From Cryptomeria japonica (taxonomy: Eukaryota > Streptophyta > Pinopsida > Cupressales > Cupressaceae), in contig NC_081408.1 in assembly GCF_030272615.1 (NCBI RefSeq), positions 403,301,389 to 403,365,388 of the forward strand: DNA of 64,000 nt, given 5' to 3'. Below are positions 12,240 to 23,653 of the stretch, piece after piece; position 1 is the stretch's first letter, and every line of letters begins with the position of its first letter. The notes under the pieces are model-generated. The model was given only the letters and a program-made list of their open reading frames with translations. It made no database searches and was not told the origin of the DNA. The position numbers and the translations under genes are program-made.

Positions 12240-13500
12240 AAGGAGAATTGGATTGGCATGAAAAACTCCCCTTAAGCCAAAGGCTATGATCTAGTTTCTG
12301 GAGGAATTTGCAGTGCCTGAATCCAGTGCGGATCCATTTCCTGCATCTAAGTCACTCTTTCTTACCCATGTCTTTTGCATTTGATCTCTAATCTCTTCAA
12401 CTTTTTCTTTTCCCTTCTCATTCAATTTTGCATTCTTGTTCTTGTCTTCCAGAGCTTTCTTATCACATTCTTGCTTCTGCAAAAGCTAGCAATGTGACCC
12501 AATTTATTTCATGCATAGCATTTCACATTGTTCCTCTGATTAGGCTTGAAATTGCCTTGATTTGTCTTTGATCTGCATTGATTAGCAATATGCCCAAATA
12601 TTCCACAAGCATAGCATCTAAACATTTCTCTTTATTTTGAAAGTTGTTCATCATACTTCTGCATTCATTAGACTTGTGATAATACTTATTGCAATTGAAA
12701 CATTGATGGGAAAATGATGGAGTATTTTGATTGGCTCTATTTCTGCATTGATTTTCCATATGACCAAATTTATTACAAACAAAGCAGTTACCATTAAATT
12801 TATGAGCATTAGGTTGTCTTACTGGAGGCCTTCTTGAGTTGTTCTTCTATTGTTGAGTCTTAGGATTGCTTTGACTAGATCCATAGCTTTCTCCTTTCAA
12901 ATATCTGAGACCTTGAGTGTCATTAGGGTTCTTCTGATCGGAAAGCATTTTATCAAGCTTGGCTGAACTGATTCAGAATTTCTCCTTGTATTCATTTGCA
13001 ACATCAAGATCATATCTAATAAGATTGATCTACCTTTCAAGATCTTCCTAGTGTTGTTTAGCATCTTGTAGATCAAGCTTTAGTTGTCAATTTTCACTCT
13101 CAAGTCTGCAACATTCTTCAGATTTATCTTTCAGGGATTGAGCAAGCTTTTCTTCATTCTTCTTCCTTTCTTCAATCTCTTTTTTCAATCTCATCACAAT
13201 GAATTCTATTTCATTCTTCTGGGTTGTATTGGCTCTAGCAAGTCTATCACATTCTTCTGTCTTTTCCCTCAAGGCTTCTTCATCAATGCTTTGACTTTCT
13301 TTCTGCTTAAGCTGATCATGAAGTTCCTTTCTCTTCTCCCTTGATTTGTTCAACCGATCTTTCAATGTTTCAATGTATTCTTCGACATCTTTGAATTTTG
13401 CTTTCACTTATCGATTCTCATCTTGTGCATGATCAAGATCTTCAAGAGCAACAACTAGATGCTTTCTAAGACTACTGGAGTCCATTGATTCACTTTCCTA
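12240..13500 (-). pseudogene. Element D Gag-like protein: coiled coil plus four CCHC zinc knuckles
   Basis: Reading begins just inside the primer-binding site. The open segment 13407-13087 is a strongly charged coiled coil (KDRLNKSREKRKELHDQLKQ). After several stops, four CX2CX4HX4C-type zinc knuckles follow at about 12800-12480. The first two read CFVCNKFGHMENQC and CFNCNKYYHKSNEC; the third and fourth lie in a shifted frame (CYACGIFGHIANQC, then a knuckle with a stop in place of its second Cys). Zinc knuckles bind retroelement RNA during packaging. The N-terminal capsid part of a normal copia Gag is absent, because the coiled coil starts immediately downstream of the leader. Stops make the copy inactive. 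Confidence 0.7.
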
Positions 13501-13538
13501 GATCTCCATCAAGCTGATAGGTTTCATCTAAGGAACTA

Positions 13539-13551
13539 GGCTCTGATACCA
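13539..13551 (-). promoter_or_regulatory. Element D primer-binding site (initiator Met tRNA)
   Basis: The minus strand reads TGGTATCAGAGCC two bases inside the 5' LTR. This is the standard complement of the 3' end of plant initiator methionine tRNA, used to prime minus-strand synthesis. It fixes the element's polarity. Confidence 0.88.
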
Positions 13552-13553
13552 AT

Positions 13554-14637
13554 TGTTGGAATCAATGAACACTGAGGGGGGGTGAATAAGTGTTCAGCAA
13601 TATTTAACTTTCTTAATTCGTCCTTTAAACCAATTAATACAGATGAATGAAAGCAAAGTGCAGAAACACAAAGTAAACAACCACAACACCATAACACCAA
13701 TATTTTTATGTGAAAAATCGGTTAAGGGAAAAACCATGGTGGGATTCAAACCCACAATATTAATATACTCTATTAGAAGTACACAAATATTACATAAGGG
13801 AATGCACATGCATTCATCACACTGCCTTACAAAAGAGTTACAATGGTAACATACATGAAGATGAAATATGAAATAACATCCTCAAATGCTTGGAATAGTT
13901 CCGGTTAAGCACAAAATACTTTATCTTACTCAACTCTGTAGAACTTCTCTATTTTGATATTCTATAACATACCGAAGCAAAAATATTCACCTTGCACACA
14001 TGAAACTATGCACAATCAATCATACATGCACCATGCACAACCATCGATCACCAAAATGATCAAATAAACCTGTCTTATATACCCGCATCACCAATTTAGA
14101 TCAATTCCATGTCAGCCCAAAAAGCGCATAACACGCAACATGAAACATGTTACCCATGTCCACTCAAACTGATCCAAAACAACTGAGCGAACCAAAACAA
14201 AGTGTCCACATGTTTGTCACATGTCAACTCATTGAACTTCAACGTATAAATACTCACCAAAATTGATCCGCAAGATCCGCACGTAAAATCTTCACACGCT
14301 ACTGCTAATGAACACTGTTCTACCAGAAAACTATCTATCAGATCTTCCAACCAACACAAAAATTAACACTGGAAGCCACAAACCTAGAATAAGGTAAAAT
14401 GCATATCCACAATACATCTCCCAAATCTTCAAATAAAAATACTCAACCGAAATAATTCGTTGACCACCAAATTGTACACTCTGCCGAATACACTGTTCTC
14501 ACCGGACCACACAGATACTTGATCAATCTTCAATCAATCTTCTGGAATGATGAAAACATGGACTACAAATTACAAATATGATATGAGTTGCCATCAAGGA
14601 AAACATCTCAATATACATGCAATGTTTCTTGCCAACA
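13554..14637 (-). repeat. Element D 5' LTR
   Basis: It starts TGTTGGAATCAATG and ends CTTGCCAACA and aligns with 7280-8424. On the minus strand a GTATATAAG box (plus 14074-14082) is the probable promoter TATA. The LTR is followed by ATCTA, the right half of the target duplication. Confidence 0.88.
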
Positions 14638-15300
14638 ATCTACCATAATTCTTAGGAGAGTCCATTAATTGTCTTAGATACATGGTTTGATTTAGATTAT
14701 ATTCTCCCATGCCTTTGTCCTTGAATTTTTATTTAAGCTCTTCATGTTTTGATGTGAAATATTTTAATGATTCTGGATCGATGTATGCTGAAGATGAAGC
14801 AGCCTCTTGATTGATGGAAACTATTGTTTTGGGTCTTGGTCGAAGATTATTGCCATAAATGTATGGATTTGGTTCACCTTTGACTATGACTTTAGTTTCA
14901 TTGTGTGGGAACTTGATACATTGGTGATAATTCAAAGGTACTATTCTCATTGCACGTATCCATGGTCATCCCAAAAGAATGTTGTATGTGAGATCAAAAT
15001 CAAGGTCTCGAAAAACCACATCCTTTATTGTTGGCCCAACTCTTAGAGGTAGAATGACTATTCCTTTTGAGGAGCGTTCTTCATCATCATATGCCTTTAT
15101 GGTGATATTCTTTATAGAATCCATAGAGTTTTCAAAGTATCCCAATGGTATGAGAGCTTTCAATATACAAATATTGAGTCCTTCTCCATCTATCAAGAGT
15201 CATTTTATGTGGTGTTTATAGAGAAAACAATTGCAATTTGAAGTGGTGCATTGTGCAATTGTTGTGGAGGAGTGCCATTTGCTTTTATGAATGTAATAAA
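14638..15300 (-). pseudogene. Gypsy C protease region
   Basis: Minus-strand open segments 15196-14966 and 14950-14729 are one frame split by a single stop. They contain MTIKAYDDEER-like and LTYNILLG(stop)PWIRAM segments, the flap and C-terminal LLGRPW hallmark of the plant gypsy aspartic protease. The expected D-T/S-G active site near 15195 reads LIDGEG and is altered. A tail rich in P, K and S follows, up to the element D insertion at 14638, where the reading resumes at 7279. Protease would cleave the Gag-Pol precursor; this copy is inactive. Confidence 0.7.
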
Positions 15301-17424
15301 GGAAGGAGGGGTAGAAAGGTGTCCCACCATGGCTTGAAACTAGTCCATGTTCAGATCGGTAGGAATAGATGTCTCTCTCAATATTTTGTCCCAAATAGCC
15401 TCATGTGAGGGTGAAATGCTCAAAAGCTCAAGGATCAAAATAAGAGCGAGTGTCTTTCCTAATTTGTATATTAGGTCATATTGGCTATTAAATGAAGATG
15501 AAGTTGTTTTGGGTGCAACACCTTGTAAAGTAACTTTACCCCCTTGAGTAAAGACATTGCATTTGGGGGCTTTTCCTTTTATGATTATGGTAGACACATG
15601 GTTGTCCAATTCTGAAATATGGTTGACAGTGTAATCATAGGACATATTAGTATAATTGGCATTGTTGTCCATTTTAGGGGCCTTTCCCTTATCGTGTTTT
15701 GGAAATGGTTCCTTGAACATCGCATGTCCTTCATTGGAAGTGTGACCATCAACTTCTATTGTGCCATTGTCAATAAGATCTTGGATGAGATTATTCAATT
15801 TGTGGCAATTTCTAGTCTTATGACCCTTGCTCTTGTGATATTTGCAAAATTCATCATCATTCCACCATGTAGGATTTACCCTTGGTTCAAATGGTTGATT
15901 ATTTGGAAATGTAATGAGAAGCCAATTTCTACAATATAGTTTCTATTGGTTCTCCCAAAGGTGTGTATTTCCTTGAAGGTCTTGGCACTCTTTGTGTATT
16001 CACTTGATTGTTGGATGAACTAGTACCAGTAAAGTTATCATTGGATTTACCATATTGGCATCCACAACCCCATCATTAAAATTATTCTTGTTCTTGTTCC
16101 AAAATCAGGGTTTATCTTTCCCATTAGGATCATCTTTGTTCTCTTTAAATAGTTTGATGGTGCTCATCCCAATGAGGACCTTCTCAATCGATAGAAATTT
16201 TTCAATAACTTCCTTGAAAGTAGAAAAATATGCCATTCAAAGCTCATATCCAATTTCCTTGTTCACATTTTAGGTAAACATCTCAACCATTTGGTTTTGT
16301 GGGATTTGACAAGGGCAATGACTAGCCAGACTTCTCCAACATTGTAAGAATGATGCAAAATACTCTCTATTTTTCTACTTTGTGTTGCATAAAGTAGTCA
16401 TTGATACCTAGACTTTGTGGAAATAATCTCATCAAATAGGAATCCTCTCTTGCCACCTCTATGCAAGCCTTAAAGAATTCTCTAATATGTGCCTTGGGAT
16501 CTCCTTTTCTTTTGTACTTGTCAAACTTGGTATCATGAAATGAGGTAGAAAAGGAGGCATTGGTATGCTTCGATCATATGGATAAGGACATATGTAATTG
16601 ATTCTGTAGCCTTTGTTGGTGTTTTCATACTTGCTATCTGTTGTTGCAATTCCTTAATCTATTGTTGCAAATAACTACTAGGTGGTGCTTTGTCTCTTTG
16701 AGTTATTCCCATGCCTGAGCCACCAAGAAGAGGAGGAGGAGGAATGCAATGCATGTAAGGGTGATATTGGTCAGATATATTCTCATATGAGGGAGGCATG
16801 TAATTGTTGTAAGGGCTACTTGGTATTGTAAGCTTGATCTTGAGCATTGCCCCAAAATCTCACACATGGTGTTCTTGCATAAGGATTGACATGATCTTGG
16901 GTAGTCTCTTATTGATGAGCATATGCAATGGTATTCCTTCTCCCTTGGAGAGGATGAGCATGGGGTTGTTCATGAATGTTTCTAGCATCATTGGTATAAG
17001 TATGAGTATCAATCACTTCGGGTTTTTGAAACAATGATGGGGTTGACTCAGGCACGCTACACTCACGTCTATGTCCACCATCATGACCACTAGAATTAGT
17101 TTGATTGGGTTCCTCTTCCAAAGTTTGTGACACATCAAAGTCATGGGGAAATATTGCACCACTTTAAACAAATAATTATAAGAATTATTGATTCTCTCTT
17201 CTCATGATTTCTTCAACCACTCAAATAAATCACGCATCAGATATAGTGTCTTGAATATTTGTTGTAGAAATGGACTCATTATCAACATCTAGTCGATTAT
17301 TGTGATTCTCAAAAGATTGTGGGTTGTAAAATTCATCTTCATGAAACTCATATGTTTCCATGTTTAGATATTATTGAGCTTCTTTAGCTTGTCTTCTAAT
17401 ACTTTGTGAACATGTTTCAACCAT
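15300..17424 (-). pseudogene. Gypsy C Gag
   Basis: The likely start is the ATG at 17424-17422, giving MVETCSQSIRRQAKEAQ. An N-terminal polar and proline-rich part follows (17133-16659), with a P-P-P-L-L-G-G segment at about 16730. The capsid-type retrotransposon Gag domain lies at about 16450-16150 (FLQCWRSLASHCPCQIP). A zinc-knuckle-like FCKYHKSKGHKTRNCHKL lies at about 15850-15800, running into NLIQDLIDNGTIEVDGHTSN. Frame changes and stops occur throughout. Gag forms the particle that packages the RNA. Confidence 0.75.
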
Positions 17425-18223
17425 GAAAGACCTTGGCTAAAATGGAGGATGGAAGAAATGTGAAGACTATGGAAGACCAAGAGGGTTATGAAATGGAAAA
17501 TGAATCTAGGGTTGGATTGCAATGTCCCAAAATATTATTCTGAGATAAGTGTGATGATCTAAATCAAGGTGTGGACTCCTAATGAGGTAAGTTGACCTTA
17601 ACTAGAGATGTCCAAATGGTACCCAAGATGATAAATTTGATTCAGGAACCACCTAGAGATGTAATGTAATGTGTTTGCAAGATATGATAGGGACTAATAA
17701 ACAACCTTTTGACTCTAGATGAAAAGTGTGAGAGGGGATTGTAAATGATATCTGAAAATGGATGAAAAGCCTAGACCAAATAATGGTTGACCTAAATGAA
17801 ATCCTATGGAATCAACCTTAGAAGCTCTTAATGATTCCAGAAACACAGACGCAGTTTCAGAGTCCAAAGATGCAGTTTCATAGTTGCAATGTAATTCTCA
17901 GTTTTGTCCAAATATGTGGTATAAAGTCGTAGATGTGCGCCAAAAGATGACACAAACATGATTTCACTGTTGATAATGTTTTCTCAATTTTGTTCAAATA
18001 CGTGCCAAAAATTGACATAGACGTGACAAGATGATGCACAATGCATTTTTAATGCTCACAGTGTTTTCTCAATTCTGCTTAGACATGTGCGAGAAATAGA
18101 CTCAGACATGAAAAGATGAGTTGTATACACATTAGAAATGAGCACAAACATGGCCAAAGAGATCATATACATGTTGGAAGTGAACATAGACAAGTTTCTA
18201 ACAAATTTTTTATTTTTGCCTTG

Positions 18224-19743
18224 TTGTCACCAAGATTGCATTTGTGATGCTCAAGCTGAAAGCTAAACAATCTTGTGAAACATGGGATGATTTCCAGGCC
18301 CGTGGGTTGCCTATGATGGAAATCAACCTCCTGAGTGAGCTGGTTCTCTTTGATGAATCTCCTGCAGACTTAACTTGATGGGAAAAGGGATAGGAAGAAA
18401 CTTGAATGGAAACCTATCCTAAGAGGTAATGCACCAAATGTTTAAGAAAACCTAATCAGCTGCACTAAATCACAACACATCTTAACAAAAAGAGCTTTGT
18501 TTATAACAACTCAACTAAGCATATAATACATAAATATTTTATAGAAAAGGGCTAATTTCAGAGCTTGCTTGAAGGAAAATAAAATATTCTCACAACTTCA
18601 AACTACCAATACTAACTGAACACAATCTATAACCTATATTACTATGCATCTTCTTGCATTAATGATATTTAAAAGAGACAACATCAAAGGATTCTAAAAA
18701 TAATCACAAAAATATCATCGAATAAATTGCTCAACACAATACACAAAGTATTAAGGAGGAAAATCTACTGCTATTTTATTATAAAAATGAAAGAGCAACA
18801 GGTTTTCCTCCTTAATACTTCATGTGTTGTGTTGAATGAATGATTTGATCAAATTTTTGTGGTTTATAAGCAAATCCTTTGATTTTGTCTCTTTTAATCA
18901 GTATTAATTCAAGAAGATGCATGATTAATATAGGTATTAGATTCTGTAATATGATTTTGATAAGTTTGAAGTTGAGAAGAGTTTATTTTCCTTCAAGCAA
19001 GCTTTCAAATAAGACCCTTTCTATGAATTATTTATGTTTGGTGTGGAGCCTGATCAATCTACAAGTGGGAGATTGTTGATATGTGGTGATTAATCATGCA
19101 AGTATTGTACACTCGTTATGTATCCTCACCGGTTTTGTTGAAAAAAACTGACTTTGAAAAAAACCCTAAAAATAACCAACTTTGAGTGTTGCCCTAAAAG
19201 TTGCTTGTTATAAGCGGCTGGAATGTAAAAGGGCAATGTAATGGTGTTGTACTAATTTACTGGATAATAAGAAAAGATTGGATGACTGTGTTTTGTGGAT
19301 GTATCCCATCTTGGGTGAACCACGTTAAATCTATTTGCTATTTATGTTATGCATTTTTCTTCATCTTTTGTGTTTGTATCTGCACATAATTGTTAATTTA
19401 TATTTGCTCCGGATCTGCCTAAACCCTAACAATTTATGTATTACATACATAGTTGAGCTGTGATAAACAAAGCTCTTTTTATTGAGATGTGTTGTGAGTT
19501 ATTATAGTTGGTTAAGCTTCTTGATCATTTGGTGCATCACCTCTTAGGATAGGTTCTGTTTCAAAGCATTCTTCCTATGCCTTTTCCCATCAAGGTTAGT
19601 CTGTAGAAGGTTCATCAAAGTGAAATAGCTCACTTTGAAGGTTGATTTCCATCATAGGTAACCCATAGGCCTGGAAATAATCCCATGTTTCACAAGATTG
19701 TTGAGCTTTTAGCTTAAGCATCATGGGTGCAATCTTGGTGACA
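18224..19743. mobile_element. Foldback-type long inverted repeat, ~550-bp arms
   Basis: The left arm, 18224-18772, is the reverse complement of the right arm, 18794-19743, once the solo LTR at 19035-19431 is removed. Examples: TGTCACCAAGATTGCA at the left outer end against TGCAATCTTGGTGACA at the right outer end; and at the loop side AGTATTAAGGAGGAAAA against TTTTCCTCCTTAATACT. The loop is about 21 bp. The arms differ by scattered substitutions and small indels, so the structure is old. No protein is encoded. No convincing target duplication was seen at the outer ends. It may be a foldback transposon or a locally inverted duplication. Confidence 0.8.
19035..19431 (+). repeat. Solo LTR (copia F family) with perfect TSD
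   Basis: The sequence begins TGTTTGGTGTGG and ends AAACCCTAACA. It is flanked by ATTTA at 19030-19034 and ATTTA at 19432-19436, a perfect 5-bp target duplication. It resembles the copia F LTR at 60293-60762 in the opposite orientation: both share GTGTGGAGCCTGATCA, AAGTGGGAGATTGTTGA, and a tRNA-like AACGTGGTTCACCC on the complementary strand. No internal sequence remains, as after LTR-LTR recombination. It interrupts the right foldback arm, so it is younger than the foldback. Confidence 0.88.
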
Positions 19744-21444
19744 TGTCCAAAAATTTTCAATTGTTGATAAGTGATCAGATCTCAATGTTGATGTTTTTGT
19801 GGCAAGAAAACATGGCAGATAAGAAGATAAAATATTTGAAGGTGTGTTGTCCAAAATCTAAGCGCAAATGTGTATGTTTTTTAGGTCAAAATAGTCCAAT
19901 TTCCATGGGTCTCAACACAATTGAAAATAATTGAAAGCATGCACAACCTAGGTTTGGAAAGATGATACTACTTGCTGAGTCCCCACTTGGATTTCTCCAA
20001 ATACTAAAACAAGATGGATAGAAAGAGACTTGGTGGTATTGGCTCCCCCACCATGACACTCACTTCTTGGGCACACCGAAATCTCATACTCGAAAAAATA
20101 CAAAGGTCTTATGAATCAAGGGATATCTATCTCAACAATGAGTAGTAACAATGTGGGGCAGCTTCGGAGGTCCAACCTCCTACACCAGCAAGCAAATAGG
20201 GATTTTGGGCCACTAAAACAATTGGTGTCTAGTAATGTTTTGGGGTATACTAGTGGTCATACATGTGGCGTTTCACTCAATTAAGAGGTCTCCCAGCCCT
20301 TTCGGGTTTTACGTATCATAAGGATATTGGAGGAGACATCTATTTGTATAACACATTAGCATGAGGTGATAAGAGACTTTTGTCAAAAACCATAATTATT
20401 TATATAACATAATGAAACAAAGTATTGCTTGGGTCGTTTTCTCACACTTAGCCTTAAGGGCTTCTCGGGAGGTGGACCCTCTAAAAGACAATAACAATAC
20501 TCTTACACCCAAGATCCAATGGAAGGCGAGGGGAGAGGATACTTTTTCACCACCTTAAGGTTATGAACAAAAATGTGCCAAAAGCACAAGACACTTCAAA
20601 CAAAGTTCATTTACCCCTAATGAAAATCTTGTGAGCCTAATTAAACTAGAAAATGAAAAACACACATCTAAATTACCCTTGCAAGAAAATGATTAGTAGT
20701 TTCAATGCTTACCCCAACCTGCAAGCAAACTTGTTAGGTTAATTTTAAAAATCCCAAAATGAAATGTGAAAAGGGGCCTTTGACAAGACAAAAGAGACAT
20801 CTGCACCACTTCATTAGGCCACAAAGGTTAGACAAAAAGAAAATCAAATATGAAATCTAACCCTAATTTAAAGACAAAAATAAAATGTAGAAAACATAGA
20901 TACTGGTATACCTGAGACAAACGTAAAAAGACTTAGACAAAGACTTGTCAAAAACTTGCAACCCGCAAAATCACATAAAACATATACGCGACATAAAAGA
21001 TTGCATACGCAACATAAAGTATGGCATATGCAGAAATAAATAACAGATACGTGGCATAAAATTATAAATACATGATTTTATAAAACATAGATGCGAAAAG
21101 ATGAAACGAAGACGTGACAAAAAGTGATCAAAAGTTGTTAGATCTGAAATCGCTCACGCGACAATAGAATACAGATACATAGTAGAAAGATACTTATACG
21201 TGCCGAAAATAAATGCACACATGCCGCCAATAATCACAAATACACTGATAGCAAAAATAGACACAATTTTGATGAAAACCTACAAAACAGAAAATCGACA
21301 AAAACATAGACGCGATAGAATGATGCGTACACACGATTTCAGCTTGGAAATGTTGCCAATCCTATCTGCAACTTGACAAAAGACTAACAAAATGAAAAAT
21401 AATGTTAAAAACAAGGGACTAAGCTCTCACCAGGTATGCCAAAA

Positions 21445-22175
21445 TGTATATGGTGAAATTGGAATGTTAAACTATTGCAAAACCAAATGAAGATCCAACC
21501 ACATAAAACCCTAGTTCTACAATTAAAATCCACCATACACCAATGAAGAACCTAAAACATGCAAAACATCAAAACATGAAATATTATACCATTCGCATGC
21601 TTAGTAGGGTTTGATCTCCATGGTTTCCTATCTTGATTGACCATGCTTTGATATTATTGCTCTCAGATTTTGTATTGTGCGCAAGAGCTCAAAAAAGAAT
21701 GGATTATGGTTGTGTAGATGCTTGATTACTTGATCGCTATGAAGGGTTGCATGGAATTTGATTTGCTTGTTAGGGTTTGTCAAGGATGAAAGGATCCTCT
21801 TATGTAGAGAACACCTTAGAAAATGGAGGGATAGGATTAAGAGGTGGAATAATAAATGGTTGATTAGGATTAGGGGGTAGGTATGGAAAATGGGAAAATA
21901 TTAGAGAGGTGGTTAAAGGTAAATTAAGAGATGAATGACAAGTTTCATGGAAGGAAAAAGATAACAAATTAATTAAATAAATGAAGATCTATCTAACTAA
22001 TAGAAGAAGTGGGGTCAATTAAATAAAAAATATATTTATTTAATTTTGGGGAAAATATAATTTAAATAAATAAAAATATTTATTTAAATAGGAAAAAACT
22101 AGAAGAGAATAAGTGAATTAATTAAATAAAAAAATAATTTATTTAATTAGGATAGGACAATTTTAGGTGTCTACA
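21445..22175 (-). repeat. Gypsy C 5' LTR
   Basis: The plus strand begins TGTATATGG and ends GGTGTCTACA, giving TGTA/TACA inverted ends; the minus strand begins TGTAGACACCTAAAATTG. The inner side borders the gypsy C leader and the outer side borders the interrupted protease region of gypsy B. Much of 21960-22150 is A/T-rich with TTTATTTAAAT repeats. Confidence 0.7.
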
Positions 22176-22199
22176 TGCATGATGTTACAAAGTATCTCA

Positions 22200-23559
22200 T
22201 CATGGTAGTTCTGAATTTTGAAATCTTTGAAGCATTTCTCATTAACCAAAACCCTCAATCTTCTCATTGATCTAGTATGGATGCGGATGTCTCCTCCTCT
22301 CTAACTTCAACTTAGTAACCCTCTATGCTGATACACGATTATTAGTGCTACCATCATCAATGATCACATTAGAGACTTTTCCTTCGCATTTGCATTTGGT
22401 GTGAAACAAGCTCTTCCTCTGAATTGGATCCACTTCTTTATTCACCAAGAATCTTCTTTTGACAAGAGCATGTCCTCATTTCACATCTTCAAAATGTGAA
22501 GACTCAAAATCTCCATCTACATGGACAACTCTGGCATTACCCTTGGGTCTTCTGTTAATCATATTTTGACATTTAGGATGCTCAAAGGATCGATGTCCTT
22601 CTTCTCTACATTGGAAACAAGTCCCATGAAATCCTTCTCTTCCAAGGCCTCGTCCAAATCTCTCTTCCTCTTTGATCATTATTTTGTTCTTGAGGATGAT
22701 AGGCATTATCTCCCTTTTGGCCTTGACTTCCACTAGTTTATTCAATCTTCTTTTGATCTTCATTTCAATCTCCATCTGATCGACCTTTCCCTCTTTGCTT
22801 TCTTTCTAATCTTATATTTATCTTCCCCTCCACCTTCAAAGAAAAATGGTATGCATCCTCAATAGTAGTCATTCAAACAAGAATTAGCTCCTCTTGTATG
22901 CTTGGCTTCAAATCATTGATGTAATGTGCTATCTTCTCCTTGTTAGCCTTAGAAGTTCTAATCAAGATTTGATAGAACTCTTTTGTATACTCTTTGACAT
23001 ATTAGCTTGCTTGCTTCAAACTTTGCATCTTCTTTGGCAATTTAAGCTCATAATCCATGGGAATGAATTGCCTTTTCAAATTTTCCACCATATGATCCCA
23101 TCTTATTATATTGTCTTTGCTCCTTCTATTTCTTTGCAACTAGACTTAAATTCACCAAATACTTGCATGACCCTTTATCTTGGTCTTTACAAACTTGACC
23201 CTTTCAGAACTGGCCACTTCTTTATACTTAAAATATTCTTCTATATCATTGATCCAATCGATCAGCTCCTCTGGATTTAGGCTTCCAAAAAATATTGGAA
23301 CTTCCACCTTTGGCCTCTTTCCAATCTTGGATATGGATCTTAGATATCTATCCTCTTCAGGATCTCGCACAAAATCTTGTTCTTCTTCAAATTGTCCTTC
23401 CTCATCAGTTTCATCTTCACTTTCAACTTGTCTTCTTTGTTCTACTCCTCTATGCAACTCTACTTGCATTGCTTGCTCTTGTCTCTAGAGGACTCTAAAA
23501 TCCTCATCTGAAACAAAATTTCTTCCACCATACATACCACACATTGCTCTCGGAGGCAT
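22200..23559 (-). pseudogene. Gypsy B Gag and start of protease
   Basis: The likely start is the ATG at 23559-23557 (MPPRAMCGMYGGRNF). An acidic segment follows (ESEDETDEEGQFEEEQDF), then the Gag core PEELIDWINDIEEYFKYKEV and VKFVKTKIKGHASIW at about 23260-23155. In later frames a CFQCREEGHRSFEHPKC zinc knuckle lies at about 22625-22575. Near 22400-22350 a DDGSTNNRVS segment is the decayed protease active site (usually D-G/S-G-S). Several stops and shifts interrupt it. Confidence 0.75.
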
Positions 23560-23653
23560 CTTAACAACGAGCCACAACCACAATTCTTGGTGCAAACCGC
23601 CTCACTTTTGACACTCTGTCTAAACACTTAGGAACTCCTCCTCTAATACCACT

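Larger units (their letters stand above)
7280..14637 (-). mobile_element. Element D: LTR retrotransposon with no visible polymerase, inserted in gypsy C
   Basis: Two related ~1.1-kb LTRs (7280-8424 and 13554-14637) both begin TGTTGG and end CCAACA. A primer-binding site next to the right LTR and a polypurine tract next to the left LTR fix the orientation as minus strand. Flanking 5-mers GTCTA (7275-7279) and ATCTA (14638-14642) form a target duplication with one mismatch. Removing the element rejoins the gypsy C protease region to its spacer. Internally there is a Gag-like segment with four zinc knuckles, then 3.5 kb of unrecognised reading frame; I find no integrase, reverse transcriptase or RNase H motifs on either strand. 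It is therefore likely a non-autonomous element mobilised by a partner's proteins. Confidence 0.85.
17425..21444 (-). other. Gypsy C 5' leader (split by a foldback insertion)
   Basis: This is noncoding sequence between the 5' LTR and gag. Both halves, 17830-18200 and 20900-21340, are rich in a degenerate AGACGTG/AGACGCGA-type word recurring every 20-50 bases with A-rich spacers. The middle is interrupted by the inverted repeat 18224-19743. A possible primer-binding site abuts the LTR at 21425-21443 (minus TGGCATACCTGGTGAGAGC), but I could not match it confidently to a tRNA. Confidence 0.5.
2750..22175 (-). mobile_element. Gypsy C: Ty3/gypsy LTR retrotransposon, minus strand, interrupted by younger insertions
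   Basis: Read on the minus strand, the domain order is 5' LTR (22175-21445), leader, gag (from 17424), protease, then after the element D insertion a spacer with a G-patch-like stretch, reverse transcriptase, RNase H, a second RNase H-like domain, integrase, and a 3' noncoding tail. This order is that of plant Ty3/gypsy elements with a dual RNase H. The polyprotein has many stops and shifts, so the copy is dead. Element D (7280-14637) and a foldback element (18224-19743) lie inside it. No 3' LTR matching 21445-22175 was found at the left, so the left boundary is approximate; the copy is truncated or its 3' LTR is too diverged to see. Confidence 0.75.
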
